A DNA stretch of 56,530 nucleotides from Sphingopyxis sp. UBA6723 (lineage in GTDB: Bacteria; Pseudomonadota; Alphaproteobacteria; Sphingomonadales; Sphingomonadaceae), in the NCBI RefSeq assembly GCF_002454115.1, contig NZ_DKIH01000006.1:93130-149659 (forward strand). The letters run 5' to 3'. Below, piece by piece: positions 42,240 to 50,938 of this stretch. A program made the position numbers and the translations under genes. Positions within the stretch are counted from its first letter, which is position 1. Each line of letters starts with the position of its first letter. The notes beneath the pieces were generated by a model. The model was not told the DNA's origin. It ran no database searches and worked only from the letters and a program-made list of their open reading frames with translations.

Positions 42240-44249
42240 TCAGAAGCGCGCGCGAATGCCGGCGGACACCGCGCGGCGCTCGACCGGATAATAGATTGCC
42301 GACGTCGGCGTCGCGGTGATCACCGCGCTGATGTCGCCGATCGCCTTCTTGCCCGTGATGTTGCGGACATCGACAAAGGCGTCGATCCCCTTGGCAATCC
42401 GTGCCCCGCCTGTCACGCCGAGCAAGGCATAGCCCGGCGTCTGGACAAGGTTGCGATAATCGGCGTAGGGACCATCGGGCACCCACTCGACATTGGGCGC
42501 GATATGCAGCGCGTCGCTCCCGATCCGCGCCTCGGCCCGATAGACATGCTTCGGCACCACCGGCAGACGGTTGTTCCCGAACTGGCTGTCGTTCCGGAAG
42601 CGGAAGTCGCTGTAGCTATAGACCTGCCGCAGCCGCAGCCAGTCGGTCGGCGCGATTTCCAGTGCCGCCTCGACCCCCTGATGCAACGTGCGGTCGGCGT
42701 TGAAGGTCGCCGCCGGGATGCTGACATTGGTGGTGAATTGCAGCAATTCGCCCTTCAGCGTCGAGCGGTAGAGCGCCAGATCCCAGCTGACGATCCCGGT
42801 CTTGCCGCGGGTGCCGACCTCGGCCGTCCACGCGCGTTGCGGACGGATCGTCGATACCACCTGGCTGATCGGCGGGGTGCCGATCGTCTGGAACACTTCG
42901 CCGAAGCCCGGAAATTCGGCCGAGCGGCTGTAATTGGCGAAGAATTGCACCTTATCGCTCGGCTCGAACAGCACACCGAACTTGGGCGAAAAGGCGTCGA
43001 AATCGATCCGCCCGTCGCGCGAGGTCGAGAGATTGACCCGCCGCTTGCGGAAGCCATCGGCATAGACGCCGCCCGCGATCAAGGTCAGCTGACGGGTCGG
43101 CCGCACCCGCACCTCGCCATAGATATTGGCGGTGCGCGCGGTCTGGTCGGCATCGAACACCAGCGCCGCGCGCCGCCCCGCGACATTGACATATTGCCGC
43201 GCATCGGTGCTGCCGCGGCGCAGCTCGCCGCCCAGCGTCACCTCGATCGGCCCCGCGGCATAATCGGCGCGAAAAAAGCCGCCAAGGTCGAGCGAGTCCT
43301 GATCGATCACCTGAAAGATCGGGTGATAGAGCGACTTCGCATTGACGAAGCCGCCAACATCCAGCTTGAACGCGCCCCAGTCGAACGTCGTACGGTTCTG
43401 GAGCCGCAGCGACACGATGTCGCGCGCCTGATCGCCCGCCACGGCTCCTGCGCTCGCCACGCGAGGGGTGGTCAGCGCCTGGGTGAAGGTCAGCGCGCCG
43501 GGGATTTCCTGCTTGATGTCGTTATAGCTGGCATAGAAACGCGTCGAAACGACGTCGCTCAGCTTCAGCCCGACATTGCCGTGAAAGCGGAAACTGCGCC
43601 GATTGGCATGGTCGCGGTCGCCGCTCGACGTGTCGGCGCTGACCGCCGCCCACGCATCGACGCGCTCGCTCGCAACACCTGCCGAGACCAGCCCGCGATA
43701 GCTGTCGAAACTGCCCACGTCGCCGCGCAGGTAAAAGCCCTCCGCCGTGCGCCCGGTCGGCGTCATGCCATTGATGGCACCGCCCAAAGTTCCCGACCCG
43801 AAACGCAGCGCATTGGCGCCGCGATAGACTTCGAGATGGTCGAAGAAGATCGGCTCCAGCTCCTGGAAGTCGCCATTGTCGTCGGCCAGGTTGATCGGCA
43901 CCCCGTCCTGCAGCAGCGTCAGCCCGCGCATGTGAAAGCCGCGCGACAGCCCCGATCCGCGGATCGAGATGCGGACCTCCTGCCCGTAACGCGGCTGGAG
44001 ATAGACCCCGGGCGAAAAGGCCAGTGTGTCGCGTAAGGACACGATCGACTTGTCGGCATAATCCTGATGGCTGACAACGTCGGCGCCGCCCGCGGTCTTG
44101 GCGACGCGTGCCTCGGCTTCGTCGGTCAGTTCGGGGGCGGTGACGATGATGGTGGCATCGGCTTCGGCCTCGGCGGCGCGCGCCGCGGCAGGGACGAGCG
44201 AGAGGACGAGCGCCAGCAATGGCGCCGCCCGATAGGCAGTTTTTGTCAT
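42240..44249 (-). CDS. TonB-dependent outer-membrane receptor
   Basis: A 669-aa receptor with a 25-residue signal peptide (ending AAARAAEAE). The TonB box region is ATIIVTAPEL. The plug holds FSPGVYLQPRYGQEVRISIRGSG, LLQDGVPINLADDNGDFQ and YRGANALRFGSGTLGGAIN, and a 22-strand barrel ends in the aromatic ARF. The ligand is probably a metal chelate, judged by the co-oriented PepSY reductase-like gene and the DUF2946 gene upstream. The start is ATG 44249 with GGGAAGAA upstream. No Fur box was recognised. Confidence 0.92.
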   Translation of the reverse strand: MTKTAYRAAPLLALVLSLVPAAARAAEAEADATIIVTAPELTDEAEARVAKTAGGADVVSHQDYADKSIVSLRDTLAFSPGVYLQPRYGQEVRISIRGSGLSRGFHMRGLTLLQDGVPINLADDNGDFQELEPIFFDHLEVYRGANALRFGSGTLGGAINGMTPTGRTAEGFYLRGDVGSFDSYRGLVSAGVASERVDAWAAVSADTSSGDRDHANRRSFRFHGNVGLKLSDVVSTRFYASYNDIKQEIPGALTFTQALTTPRVASAGAVAGDQARDIVSLRLQNRTTFDWGAFKLDVGGFVNAKSLYHPIFQVIDQDSLDLGGFFRADYAAGPIEVTLGGELRRGSTDARQYVNVAGRRAALVFDADQTARTANIYGEVRVRPTRQLTLIAGGVYADGFRKRRVNLSTSRDGRIDFDAFSPKFGVLFEPSDKVQFFANYSRSAEFPGFGEVFQTIGTPPISQVVSTIRPQRAWTAEVGTRGKTGIVSWDLALYRSTLKGELLQFTTNVSIPAATFNADRTLHQGVEAALEIAPTDWLRLRQVYSYSDFRFRNDSQFGNNRLPVVPKHVYRAEARIGSDALHIAPNVEWVPDGPYADYRNLVQTPGYALLGVTGGARIAKGIDAFVDVRNITGKKAIGDISAVITATPTSAIYYPVERRAVSAGIRARF

Positions 44250-44317
44250 GGGTGATTTCTTCCCGATATGCAGTGTTTTTGGGGCCGCGCGGTGTGAACC
44301 GCGCGACATCTCACATC

Positions 44318-44393
44318 GTCATCCCGGCGAAGACCGGGATCTCACCGTCGCGTTACGGCGCAAAGGCGAGACCCCGGCCTTCGCCGGGGTGAC
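44318..44393. repeat. Inverted hairpin doublet, family B (ATCCCGGC variant)
   Basis: Arms 44318-44343 and 44368-44393 are 26-bp inverted copies with three mismatches; the core is CCCGGCGAAG.CCGGG. It lies between the DUF2946 gene and the TonB receptor gene on the same strand, so it could affect how far transcription from DUF2946 continues into the receptor. Confidence 0.85.
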
Positions 44394-44399
44394 GGAGTT

Positions 44400-44792
44400 T
44401 TATGCCTGGGAAGGGGGTCCGGTACTCGGCGGCAGCGGCGAGGCAATACCGGGCGCAAAGCCCAGCGACCGCACCGCCACCGGGTTGGGCGCCGCAACCA
44501 TCGGCGCCGCCAGCAACAGCGGCTCACCCGGAACGATCGGCGCATTCGCCAGCGCGCCCCACGGGCAATGCTGCTGCGTCTCGCCCGCGTCATGGCTGCC
44601 CGCCTTTTCCAGCGGGATGGTGACCGTCTTGCCGGGATCGGTCGGGTCCGAACAGATACGCACGGTAATCGACCCGCCCGCATCGCTCTCGATCATCCAC
44701 CCCGGCGCGACCAGCACCCGCGCGCCGAGCGCGAGGAGCAGCGGCAACAAGAGCAGGATACCGGGACGGCGAAAGGCGGCGAGCAGACTCAC
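44400..44792 (-). CDS. DUF2946-like protein
   Basis: A 130-aa protein with an N-terminal membrane or signal segment (GILLLLPLLLALGARVLVA) and the feature order of DUF2946: VAPGWMIES, ITVRICSDP, HCPWGALANAP and a C-terminal GPPSQA. The single Cys pair and His could bind metal; family members often lie beside TonB receptors linked with copper or iron. The start is GTG 44792 with AAAGG in front. Function is not established. It is the probable first gene of the receptor group, separated from it by a family B doublet. Confidence 0.7.
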   Translation of the reverse strand: MSLLAAFRRPGILLLLPLLLALGARVLVAPGWMIESDAGGSITVRICSDPTDPGKTVTIPLEKAGSHDAGETQQHCPWGALANAPIVPGEPLLLAAPMVAAPNPVAVRSLGFAPGIASPLPPSTGPPSQA

Positions 44793-44850
44793 GCGGCGGC
44801 CTTTATGGACGAAGCGTTTCGCTGGCAAGCCACGTTGACGGCTATAAGGA

Positions 44851-44939
44851 TTCACGCGGAGGCGCGGAGACGCGGACAGAAAAAGACAGGCGGCTTCGCC
44901 GCTTTACGATTTCTCCGCGGCTCCGCGTCTCCGCGTGAA
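44851..44939. repeat. Inverted repeat, family E (CGCGGAGACGCGG)
   Basis: Arms 44851-44875 and 44915-44939 are 25-bp inverted copies with two mismatches. Each arm is built of CGCGGAG-type near-repeats. The spacer includes a small GGCGGCTTCGCCGC hairpin. It ends 4 bp before the stop of the sterol desaturase gene and fills the gap to DUF2946. No second copy was seen in this window. Confidence 0.8.
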
Positions 44940-44943
44940 CCAA

Positions 44944-46113
44944 TCACTCCGCCGGTGTCTCGTCGATCTTCTTCCCCGTCCGCTGCCACGGATACAGGAA
45001 CTGCCCCCAGTAATTTTTCGGGACATCCTCGGGAATGCCGTAATTCTCGGGCCAGCGATCCTTCGGCAGATGAAAGGTCCCGAAAATCTTGTCGAGCCAC
45101 GGGAAGTGGATCGCGAAATTGACGTCGAACGCCTCACGCTCCAGCCCATGGTGCCAGTGATGGAAACGCGGCGTCGCGATCCAGTGGCCCAGCCGGTTGG
45201 AATTGCCCCCGACATTGGCGTGGAGCAGCGACGACCAGACATACACGAAGCCGATATAGGCCTGCATCACCGACGGGCTGAACCCCAAGGTGAACAGCGG
45301 CAGCGAGGTGATCGAGCGGAGCAGGATGATTTCGACAAAATGCATCCGCGATCCGGCCAGCCAGTCCATCGACTTGGCGCTATGGTGGATTGCGTGGAAT
45401 CCCCACAGGAACGGCACTTTGTGGAACAACCGGTGGTACCAATATTGCGCGAGGTCCGACGCGATCAGGACGATGACGAATTGGACCAGCCACGGCAGCG
45501 ACGCCACTGCGGCGCGGAACGCCTGCCAATTGCTCGTATTCTCATTGATGATCGTCGACGGCGCGAGCGCCAGAAAGCCCAGCACCTGCACGAACATCGT
45601 GCTGACGAGATAATAGAACAGATCCTCGCGCCATTCGGTGCGGAACAGGCGCTGCGCGCGGCGGTGCGGGAACAGACGTTCGAGCGGCGCGAACATGAAA
45701 CCGGTGATCAGCAGGTTGACGACAAAAAAGTCGAGCCCGAAGAAAATGCCCCAGCTTCGCGTTTCAGCGGGCTGGACATTGGCGCCGCCGATCAGCGTCG
45801 CGGCGAGCGCAATCATCAACGCGGTCGCGCCGAGCACCTTGCGCGGACGCAGCAACAGGCTGAGCAACGCAAGACCATAGCTTGCGAGCAGCACCAGATG
45901 CACCACCCCGCGAAACCCGCCCCAGTCCTTGATGATCGCCAGTTCGGGGGTCGCGAACCAGTCGGGAAAACGCAGCGCGACGACCATCCCGAACCCGACG
46001 ATCGCGAACAGCAAGGCGAAGAACCCCGACAGCCACCCGCTGCCAAAGCGCCGCACCTCGGTACGCGATTCCAGATCGCGCATGAGGTTGGTGAGATAAT
46101 CGCGTTTGGCCAT
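44944..46113 (-). CDS. Sterol desaturase / fatty acid hydroxylase family protein
   Basis: A 389-aa membrane di-iron enzyme. The histidine clusters are YWYHRLFHKVP, FHAIHHSAKSMDWLAGSRMH and RFHHWHHGLE. About seven hydrophobic segments precede and surround them. C-terminal IHFPWLDKIFGTFHLP is a family block. It hydroxylates or desaturates a lipid; which one is unknown, and sphingomonads have unusual sphingolipids and carotenoids that could be targets. It stands alone between repeats. Confidence 0.88.
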   Translation of the reverse strand: MAKRDYLTNLMRDLESRTEVRRFGSGWLSGFFALLFAIVGFGMVVALRFPDWFATPELAIIKDWGGFRGVVHLVLLASYGLALLSLLLRPRKVLGATALMIALAATLIGGANVQPAETRSWGIFFGLDFFVVNLLITGFMFAPLERLFPHRRAQRLFRTEWREDLFYYLVSTMFVQVLGFLALAPSTIINENTSNWQAFRAAVASLPWLVQFVIVLIASDLAQYWYHRLFHKVPFLWGFHAIHHSAKSMDWLAGSRMHFVEIILLRSITSLPLFTLGFSPSVMQAYIGFVYVWSSLLHANVGGNSNRLGHWIATPRFHHWHHGLEREAFDVNFAIHFPWLDKIFGTFHLPKDRWPENYGIPEDVPKNYWGQFLYPWQRTGKKIDETPAE

Positions 46114-46133
46114 GTGTCCCCCACCCCCTCATT

Positions 46134-46207
46134 CGTCGTGCCGGACTCGATCCGGCATCCATAACCGCCCCGGCGTCATGGACCCCGGATCAAGTCCGGG
46201 GTGACGA
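46134..46207. repeat. Inverted hairpin pair, family A
   Basis: The left arm CGTCGTGCCGGACTCGATCC starts at 46134, and the right arm CCCGGATCAAGTCCGGGGTG ends in GACGA at 46207. The right arm is very like those at 12.2 and 34.2 kb, the left arm less so. It lies between ligA and the sterol desaturase gene. Confidence 0.75.
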
Positions 46208-46297
46208 GGGAGTATAGCTCATGCGCCACCACCGCCAGTGATGAAGCACACTATCCATTCGATCCTCTCTGTGGCGAAGCCATGGGGAGGATCATCT

Positions 46298-48436
46298 TCA
46301 CCCCGCCGCCGCGACAATCGCCGCCCATTCGGCCTCGTCGATCACCCTGATCCCCAGTGCCGCCGCCTGCTTCAGCTTCGACCCCGCGCCCGGCCCCGCG
46401 ACCACCAGATCGGTCTTCGCGCTCACCGACCCCGCCGCCTTGGCGCCCAGCGCCTCGGCCTGCGCTTTCGCTTCGTCGCGGCTCATCGTTTCCAGCTTGC
46501 CGGTGAACACCACCGTCATTCCCGACACCTCGCTGTCGCGCGTTTCGACGAGGAACGGCGGCGGCGAGACTTCGGACAGCAGGTCGTCCCACAGCGCGCG
46601 ATTGTGCGGTTCGTGGAAGAAGTCGCCCAGCGCCTCGGCGACCGCGGGGCCGATGCCGTCGGCGCGGACGTCGAGGATCGTCTTGATCGCTTCCATCTTG
46701 CGCGCCGCATATTTACCGTCGGACTCGCCCTCGCCGCGCGGGTTTGCCGCGATATAGGCGTTGATCTCGGCCGCCTTGGCGGGCAGCAGAGCAATGTCGC
46801 CGACGCCTTTGAGCAGATCGCGCGCGGTCACCGCACCGATATGCCGGATGCCCAGCCCGAACAGCAGCCGTGCCGCATCGGGCGACCGCTTCGCCTCGAT
46901 CGCGGCGAACAGATTGTCGACCGACTTTTCCTTCCACCCCTCGCGCGCCAGCAGTTCGTCGCGATGCCGATGCAGCCGAAAAATATCCGCCGGCCCCTTG
47001 TCGAGCCAGCCGAGCTCTAGAAACTCGGCGATGCTTTTCTCGCCCAGCCCCTCAATGTCCAATGCGCCGCGGCTGACGAAATGGCGCAGCCGCTCGAACT
47101 TCTGCGCGGCGCAGATCAGCCCGCCGGTGCAGCGGACATCGACCTCGCCCTCCTCGGCAACCGCTTCGCTGCCGCATACCGGGCAATGGTCGGGAAACAC
47201 ATAGGGTTCGCGCGGTTCATCGCGGGTCAGGTTCTCGACCACCTGCGGGATCACATCGCCCGCGCGCTGCACCACCACCCGATCGCCGGGCCGCACGCCC
47301 AGCCGCCCGATCTCGTCACGATTGTGCAGCGTGACGTTCGACACCACGACCCCGCCGACGGTCACCGGAGTCAGCCGCCCGACCGGGGTCAGCTTGCCGG
47401 TACGCCCGACCTGAATGTCGATGGCTTCGAGTGTGGTCTGCGCGCGTTCGGCGGGGAATTTATGCGCGATGGCCCAGCGCGGCGCTTTCGCCACAAAGCC
47501 TAGCCGCGCCTGCCAGTCGAGCCGGTCGACCTTATAGACGACGCCGTCGATGTCATAAGGCAACTCGGCACGCCGCGCTTCGATATCGCGGTAATGCGCC
47601 AGCACAGCATCGACGCTGTCAAAGCGACCGAGTAGCGGCGACACCGGCACCCCCCAGCGTTCGATCAACCGCATCATCTCATATTGCGTCGCCGCAGGCA
47701 CCGCGCTGACCTCGCCCCAGCCATGCGCCAGAAAGCGCAGCGGCCGCGCCGCGGTGACGTTCGCGTCCTTCTGCCGCAGCGATCCGGCGGCGGCATTGCG
47801 GGGGTTGGCAAAGACCTTGGCCTCGGCTTTTTGCTGCGCAGCATTAAGTGCAGCAAAATCCGCCTTCGCCATATAGATTTCGCCGCGGATTTCGAACACG
47901 TCGGGGGCGTTTCCGGCCAGATTTTCAGGGATATCGGCGATCATCCGGACGTTTGGCGTCACATCCTCGCCAACGCTCCCGTCGCCACGCGTCGCCGCCT
48001 GCACCAACACGCCCCGTTCATAACGCAGCGAGCAGGACAGTCCGTCGATCTTGTCCTCCGCGGTCAGCGCAACCTCGGCATCCGCGGGCAGATTGAGAAA
48101 GCGTCGTACCCGCGCGACAAACTCGGCGACATCCTCATCGGCGAACGCGTTGTCGAGGCTCATCATCCGCTGCCGGTGCGTCACCTTCGCCAGCGGCGAT
48201 GCCTCGACCGCCGCGCCGACCAGCCGGTTCGGGCTGTCGGCGCGGATCAGGTGCGGAAAGGCTTCCTCCAGTGCGTTGTTGCGCCGCACCAGCGCGTCAT
48301 AATCGGCGTCGCTAATCTCAGGGCTGTCGTCAGCGTGATACAGCCGGTTGTGATGCGCGATCGCCTTCGCCAGCCGCATCAGCTCGTTCGCGGCTTCGGC
48401 TTCGGAGAGAGTGGCAGGATCAGTCATGTCAGTCAT
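46298..48436 (-). CDS. ligA: NAD-dependent DNA ligase
   Basis: A 712-aa LigA that seals nicks in replication and repair using NAD. The adenylated Lys is in LTAEDKIDGLSCSLRYERG. The domain order is Ia (HHNRLYHADDSPEISDADYDAL), adenylation, OB fold, a four-Cys zinc finger beginning CPVCGSEAV, HhH repeats and a C-terminal BRCT domain (GMTVVFTGKLETMSRDEAK). I choose ATG 48436 over a TTG at 48442 and ATG 48427. The start overlaps the end of the upstream GNAT gene by 8 bp. Confidence 0.95.
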   Translation of the reverse strand: MTDMTDPATLSEAEAANELMRLAKAIAHHNRLYHADDSPEISDADYDALVRRNNALEEAFPHLIRADSPNRLVGAAVEASPLAKVTHRQRMMSLDNAFADEDVAEFVARVRRFLNLPADAEVALTAEDKIDGLSCSLRYERGVLVQAATRGDGSVGEDVTPNVRMIADIPENLAGNAPDVFEIRGEIYMAKADFAALNAAQQKAEAKVFANPRNAAAGSLRQKDANVTAARPLRFLAHGWGEVSAVPAATQYEMMRLIERWGVPVSPLLGRFDSVDAVLAHYRDIEARRAELPYDIDGVVYKVDRLDWQARLGFVAKAPRWAIAHKFPAERAQTTLEAIDIQVGRTGKLTPVGRLTPVTVGGVVVSNVTLHNRDEIGRLGVRPGDRVVVQRAGDVIPQVVENLTRDEPREPYVFPDHCPVCGSEAVAEEGEVDVRCTGGLICAAQKFERLRHFVSRGALDIEGLGEKSIAEFLELGWLDKGPADIFRLHRHRDELLAREGWKEKSVDNLFAAIEAKRSPDAARLLFGLGIRHIGAVTARDLLKGVGDIALLPAKAAEINAYIAANPRGEGESDGKYAARKMEAIKTILDVRADGIGPAVAEALGDFFHEPHNRALWDDLLSEVSPPPFLVETRDSEVSGMTVVFTGKLETMSRDEAKAQAEALGAKAAGSVSAKTDLVVAGPGAGSKLKQAAALGIRVIDEAEWAAIVAAAG

Positions 48437-49121
48437 TCGCAATCACCAGCACATGCACTGCACGCCGGATACGGAACCCCAGCGATTCATACAGCGCAAT
48501 CGCCCCCGCATTGTCGGCATAGCTATGTAAAAACGGCTGTTCGCCGCGCGCCACCATGTCGCGCATGACATGGCTGATCAGCGTCCGCGCATAGCCGCGC
48601 CCTCGGCAATCCTCCCACGTCGATACCCCGCTGACCTCCGCCATACCCGGCATCAGCATCCGTTGCCCCGCCATCGCGAGCAGGCGGCCAGCATCATCGC
48701 GGATCCCGAAGAACGGCCCGTAACGATGCGTTTTCGGCCCCCACGGCCCGGGCTTCGCATGCTCGGCGAGCGCCGCCATCTCCGCCGCATCCGCCTCGCC
48801 CAGACCGATGATCGCGGGCTCGTCGTCACGCGCCGGCGGCGGCGCCCCTTCGGCGACCATCTGCGTCAGCACCGCGCGCTTCACCTCGCGCACCCCGGCG
48901 GGTACCGGCCAGCGTTCGCCCTCGACGATCCACAATTCCTCGCCCGGCGGAATCAGCGCCGCGAGCGCCGCCTGCGCCGCGGCGCCCGTATCGGCGGCGA
49001 CCCCGAACACGCCATAGCCGCGGTCGAGCCGTAGCGCGCGCGCATCGCCCTCGGCCAAATGCGCCTGCCGTCCGGTCAGCATGCTCCACACCGGTCGGTC
49101 AAGCGGATGCGCGATCGTCAT
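48429..49121 (-). CDS. GNAT family N-acetyltransferase (FR47-like)
   Basis: A 230-aa protein with an unusual N-terminal half and a C-terminal acetyltransferase domain: VSGVSTWEDCRGRGYARTLISHV contains the acetyl-CoA R-G-x-G-x-A loop, and HSYADNAGAIALYESLGFRIRR closes the fold, as in the FR47 subgroup. Substrate unknown. It overlaps recN by 4 bp upstream and ligA by 8 bp downstream, which places it in a recN-GNAT-ligA operon of DNA maintenance genes. Confidence 0.85.
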   Translation of the reverse strand: MTIAHPLDRPVWSMLTGRQAHLAEGDARALRLDRGYGVFGVAADTGAAAQAALAALIPPGEELWIVEGERWPVPAGVREVKRAVLTQMVAEGAPPPARDDEPAIIGLGEADAAEMAALAEHAKPGPWGPKTHRYGPFFGIRDDAGRLLAMAGQRMLMPGMAEVSGVSTWEDCRGRGYARTLISHVMRDMVARGEQPFLHSYADNAGAIALYESLGFRIRRAVHVLVIAND

Positions 49122-50788
49122 CCCGCCACCTCGAGCAACCGTTCCGCCTGCGCCCGCGCTTCCGCGGTGACTTCGGCGCCCGACAGCATCCGCGCGATTT
49201 CTTCGCGGCGACCCACTTCGTCGAGCGCGTGGACGCTGGTTCGGGTCACCACGCCCTCGCTCGACTTGGCGATCACGAAATGCACCGCGCCCTTGGCGGC
49301 GACCTGCGGGCTGTGGGTCACCGCCAGCAATTGCTTGCCCGCGCCCGCCAGCCGCGCCAGTCGCTCACCGATCGCGCTTGCCACCGCGCCGCCGACGCCG
49401 CGGTCGATCTCGTCGAAGATGATCGTGTTCGCCCCGCCCTCTTCGGCGAGCGCGACCTTAAGTGCCAGGATGAAGCGCGACAATTCGCCGCCCGACGCGA
49501 TCTTGGCCAGCGGCGCGAACGGCGCGCCAGGGTTGGTCGAGATCAGATATTCGACGCGGTCGATGCCCTCCGGCCCCCAACGCTCGGCGGGCAGGCGCTC
49601 GACCAGAGTCTGGAAGCGTGCCGCGTCGAGCTTCAGCGGTACCAGCTCGCCCGCGACCGCTGCATCGAGCCGCGCTGCAGCCTTGGTGCGCAGGTCGGAC
49701 AGTGCGCTTGCGGCATGGGTGTAAGCGGCGGCGGTGTCGGCGACCGCAGCCTCCAGCTTCGCCAGCCCGGCGCTGCCGCCCTCGATCGCATCGAGCCGCG
49801 CCGCCAGCGTGCCGGTCAGCTCGGTCAGCTCGTCGGGCTGGACATTGTGCTTGCGCGCCATCGCGCGCAGCTCGAACAGGCGCGTCTCGGTCGCATCGAG
49901 CCGCTCGGGGTCATATTCCATCGCCCGCGCCGCCTCGCGCAGCCGCGTTTCGGCCTCGTCAGCCTCGATGATCGCCCGGTCGAGCCCGGCGAGCGCTTCT
50001 GCGAGCAGCGGGTGGTCGCCCGCCAACCGGTCCAGCCGCCGCGCCGCGCCGCGCAGCAACGCCGGGCCGCTGTCGCTGCCCTCGAATGCTTCCATGATCG
50101 CGCCGATGTCGCCCGCGATCCTCTCACCCTTCTGCATCGCCGCGCGCGCTTCGGACAGCTCGGCATCCTCGCCGGGCTGCGGGTTGAGCGCCTGCAATTC
50201 AGCGACACAATGTTCCAGCCATTCGCGGTCGCGCGCTGCGTCGTCGAGCGCGCTCTGTGCCGCCGCCAGCTTCGCCTCGGCAGCGCGCCAGGCGCCATGC
50301 GCCGCAGCCACCGCGCCGGTGTCGGCGCGCGCAAAGGCGTCGAGCAGCGCGCGATGCCCCGCGGGTGCCAGCAGCCCGCGATCGTCATGCTGGCCGTGAA
50401 TTTCGACCAGATGCGCCCCGACTTCGCGCAGCAGCGCCGCCGAGCAGGGTTGATCATTCAGAAATGCGCGGCTGCCGCCATCGGCTTTCAGCGTGCGCCG
50501 GACGAGCAGGGGTTCGCCCGGCTCCGGCGCGATCTCATTCTCGGCGAGCAAATTCGCGAGCGCGGTTCCCGCCGCGGGCGCGATAAAACTCGCGGTCACC
50601 TGCGCCTGACCGCTCCCCTGCCGCACCAGCGCGCTGTCGGCGCGCGCGCCGAGTGCCAAACCAAGCGCGTCGAGCAGGATCGACTTGCCCGCGCCAGTCT
50701 CGCCCGTCAGCACGCCCAACCCGGCCGCGAAATCGAGGTCGAGCCGTTCGATCAGAACGATATTGGCGATGGACAGGGCGGTCAGCAC
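49118..50788 (-). CDS. recN: DNA repair protein RecN
   Basis: A 556-aa SMC-like ATPase that acts at double-strand breaks. Walker A is LTGETGAGKSILLDALGLAL and Walker B is NTIIFDEIDRGVGG, with a signature KIASGGELSRFILAL before it. Two long coiled-coil stretches flank the middle. The start is a GTG at 50788. It heads the recN-GNAT-ligA group. No SOS box was recognised in the 150 bp upstream, which is mostly a family B doublet. Confidence 0.95.
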   Translation of the reverse strand: MLTALSIANIVLIERLDLDFAAGLGVLTGETGAGKSILLDALGLALGARADSALVRQGSGQAQVTASFIAPAAGTALANLLAENEIAPEPGEPLLVRRTLKADGGSRAFLNDQPCSAALLREVGAHLVEIHGQHDDRGLLAPAGHRALLDAFARADTGAVAAAHGAWRAAEAKLAAAQSALDDAARDREWLEHCVAELQALNPQPGEDAELSEARAAMQKGERIAGDIGAIMEAFEGSDSGPALLRGAARRLDRLAGDHPLLAEALAGLDRAIIEADEAETRLREAARAMEYDPERLDATETRLFELRAMARKHNVQPDELTELTGTLAARLDAIEGGSAGLAKLEAAVADTAAAYTHAASALSDLRTKAAARLDAAVAGELVPLKLDAARFQTLVERLPAERWGPEGIDRVEYLISTNPGAPFAPLAKIASGGELSRFILALKVALAEEGGANTIIFDEIDRGVGGAVASAIGERLARLAGAGKQLLAVTHSPQVAAKGAVHFVIAKSSEGVVTRTSVHALDEVGRREEIARMLSGAEVTAEARAQAERLLEVAG

Positions 50789-50839
50789 GAGCCGTCCTTA
50801 CCGCAGAACAAAGGCAGAATCTATTCGGCAGTACAGCAT

Positions 50840-50927
50840 GTCGCCCCTGCGAAGGCAGGGGCCGCAATCGGCCTTGCCCTTCATCGCTGCATAATCCTCC
50901 AGCGGCCCCCGCCTTCGCGGGGGCGAC
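50840..50927. repeat. Inverted hairpin doublet, family B, with compensated stem change
   Basis: Arms 50840-50865 and 50902-50927 are 26-bp inverted copies with two mismatches. The left hairpin stem is CCCCTGC/GCAGGGG and the right one is CCCCCGC/GCGGGGG in the matching strand sense. The two differences pair with each other inside the hairpin, so the stem is kept while its sequence changes. The doublet fills the gap between bamD and recN. Confidence 0.88.
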
Positions 50928-50938
50928 GGCAAAAATTC

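Noticed and set aside
41169..44036. 955-codon open frame on the plus strand opposite the PepSY and TonB receptor genes
   Set aside because: It is antisense to two clear genes, is very rich in Arg, Asp, His and Gly in the manner of shadow frames in GC-rich DNA, and shows no domain.
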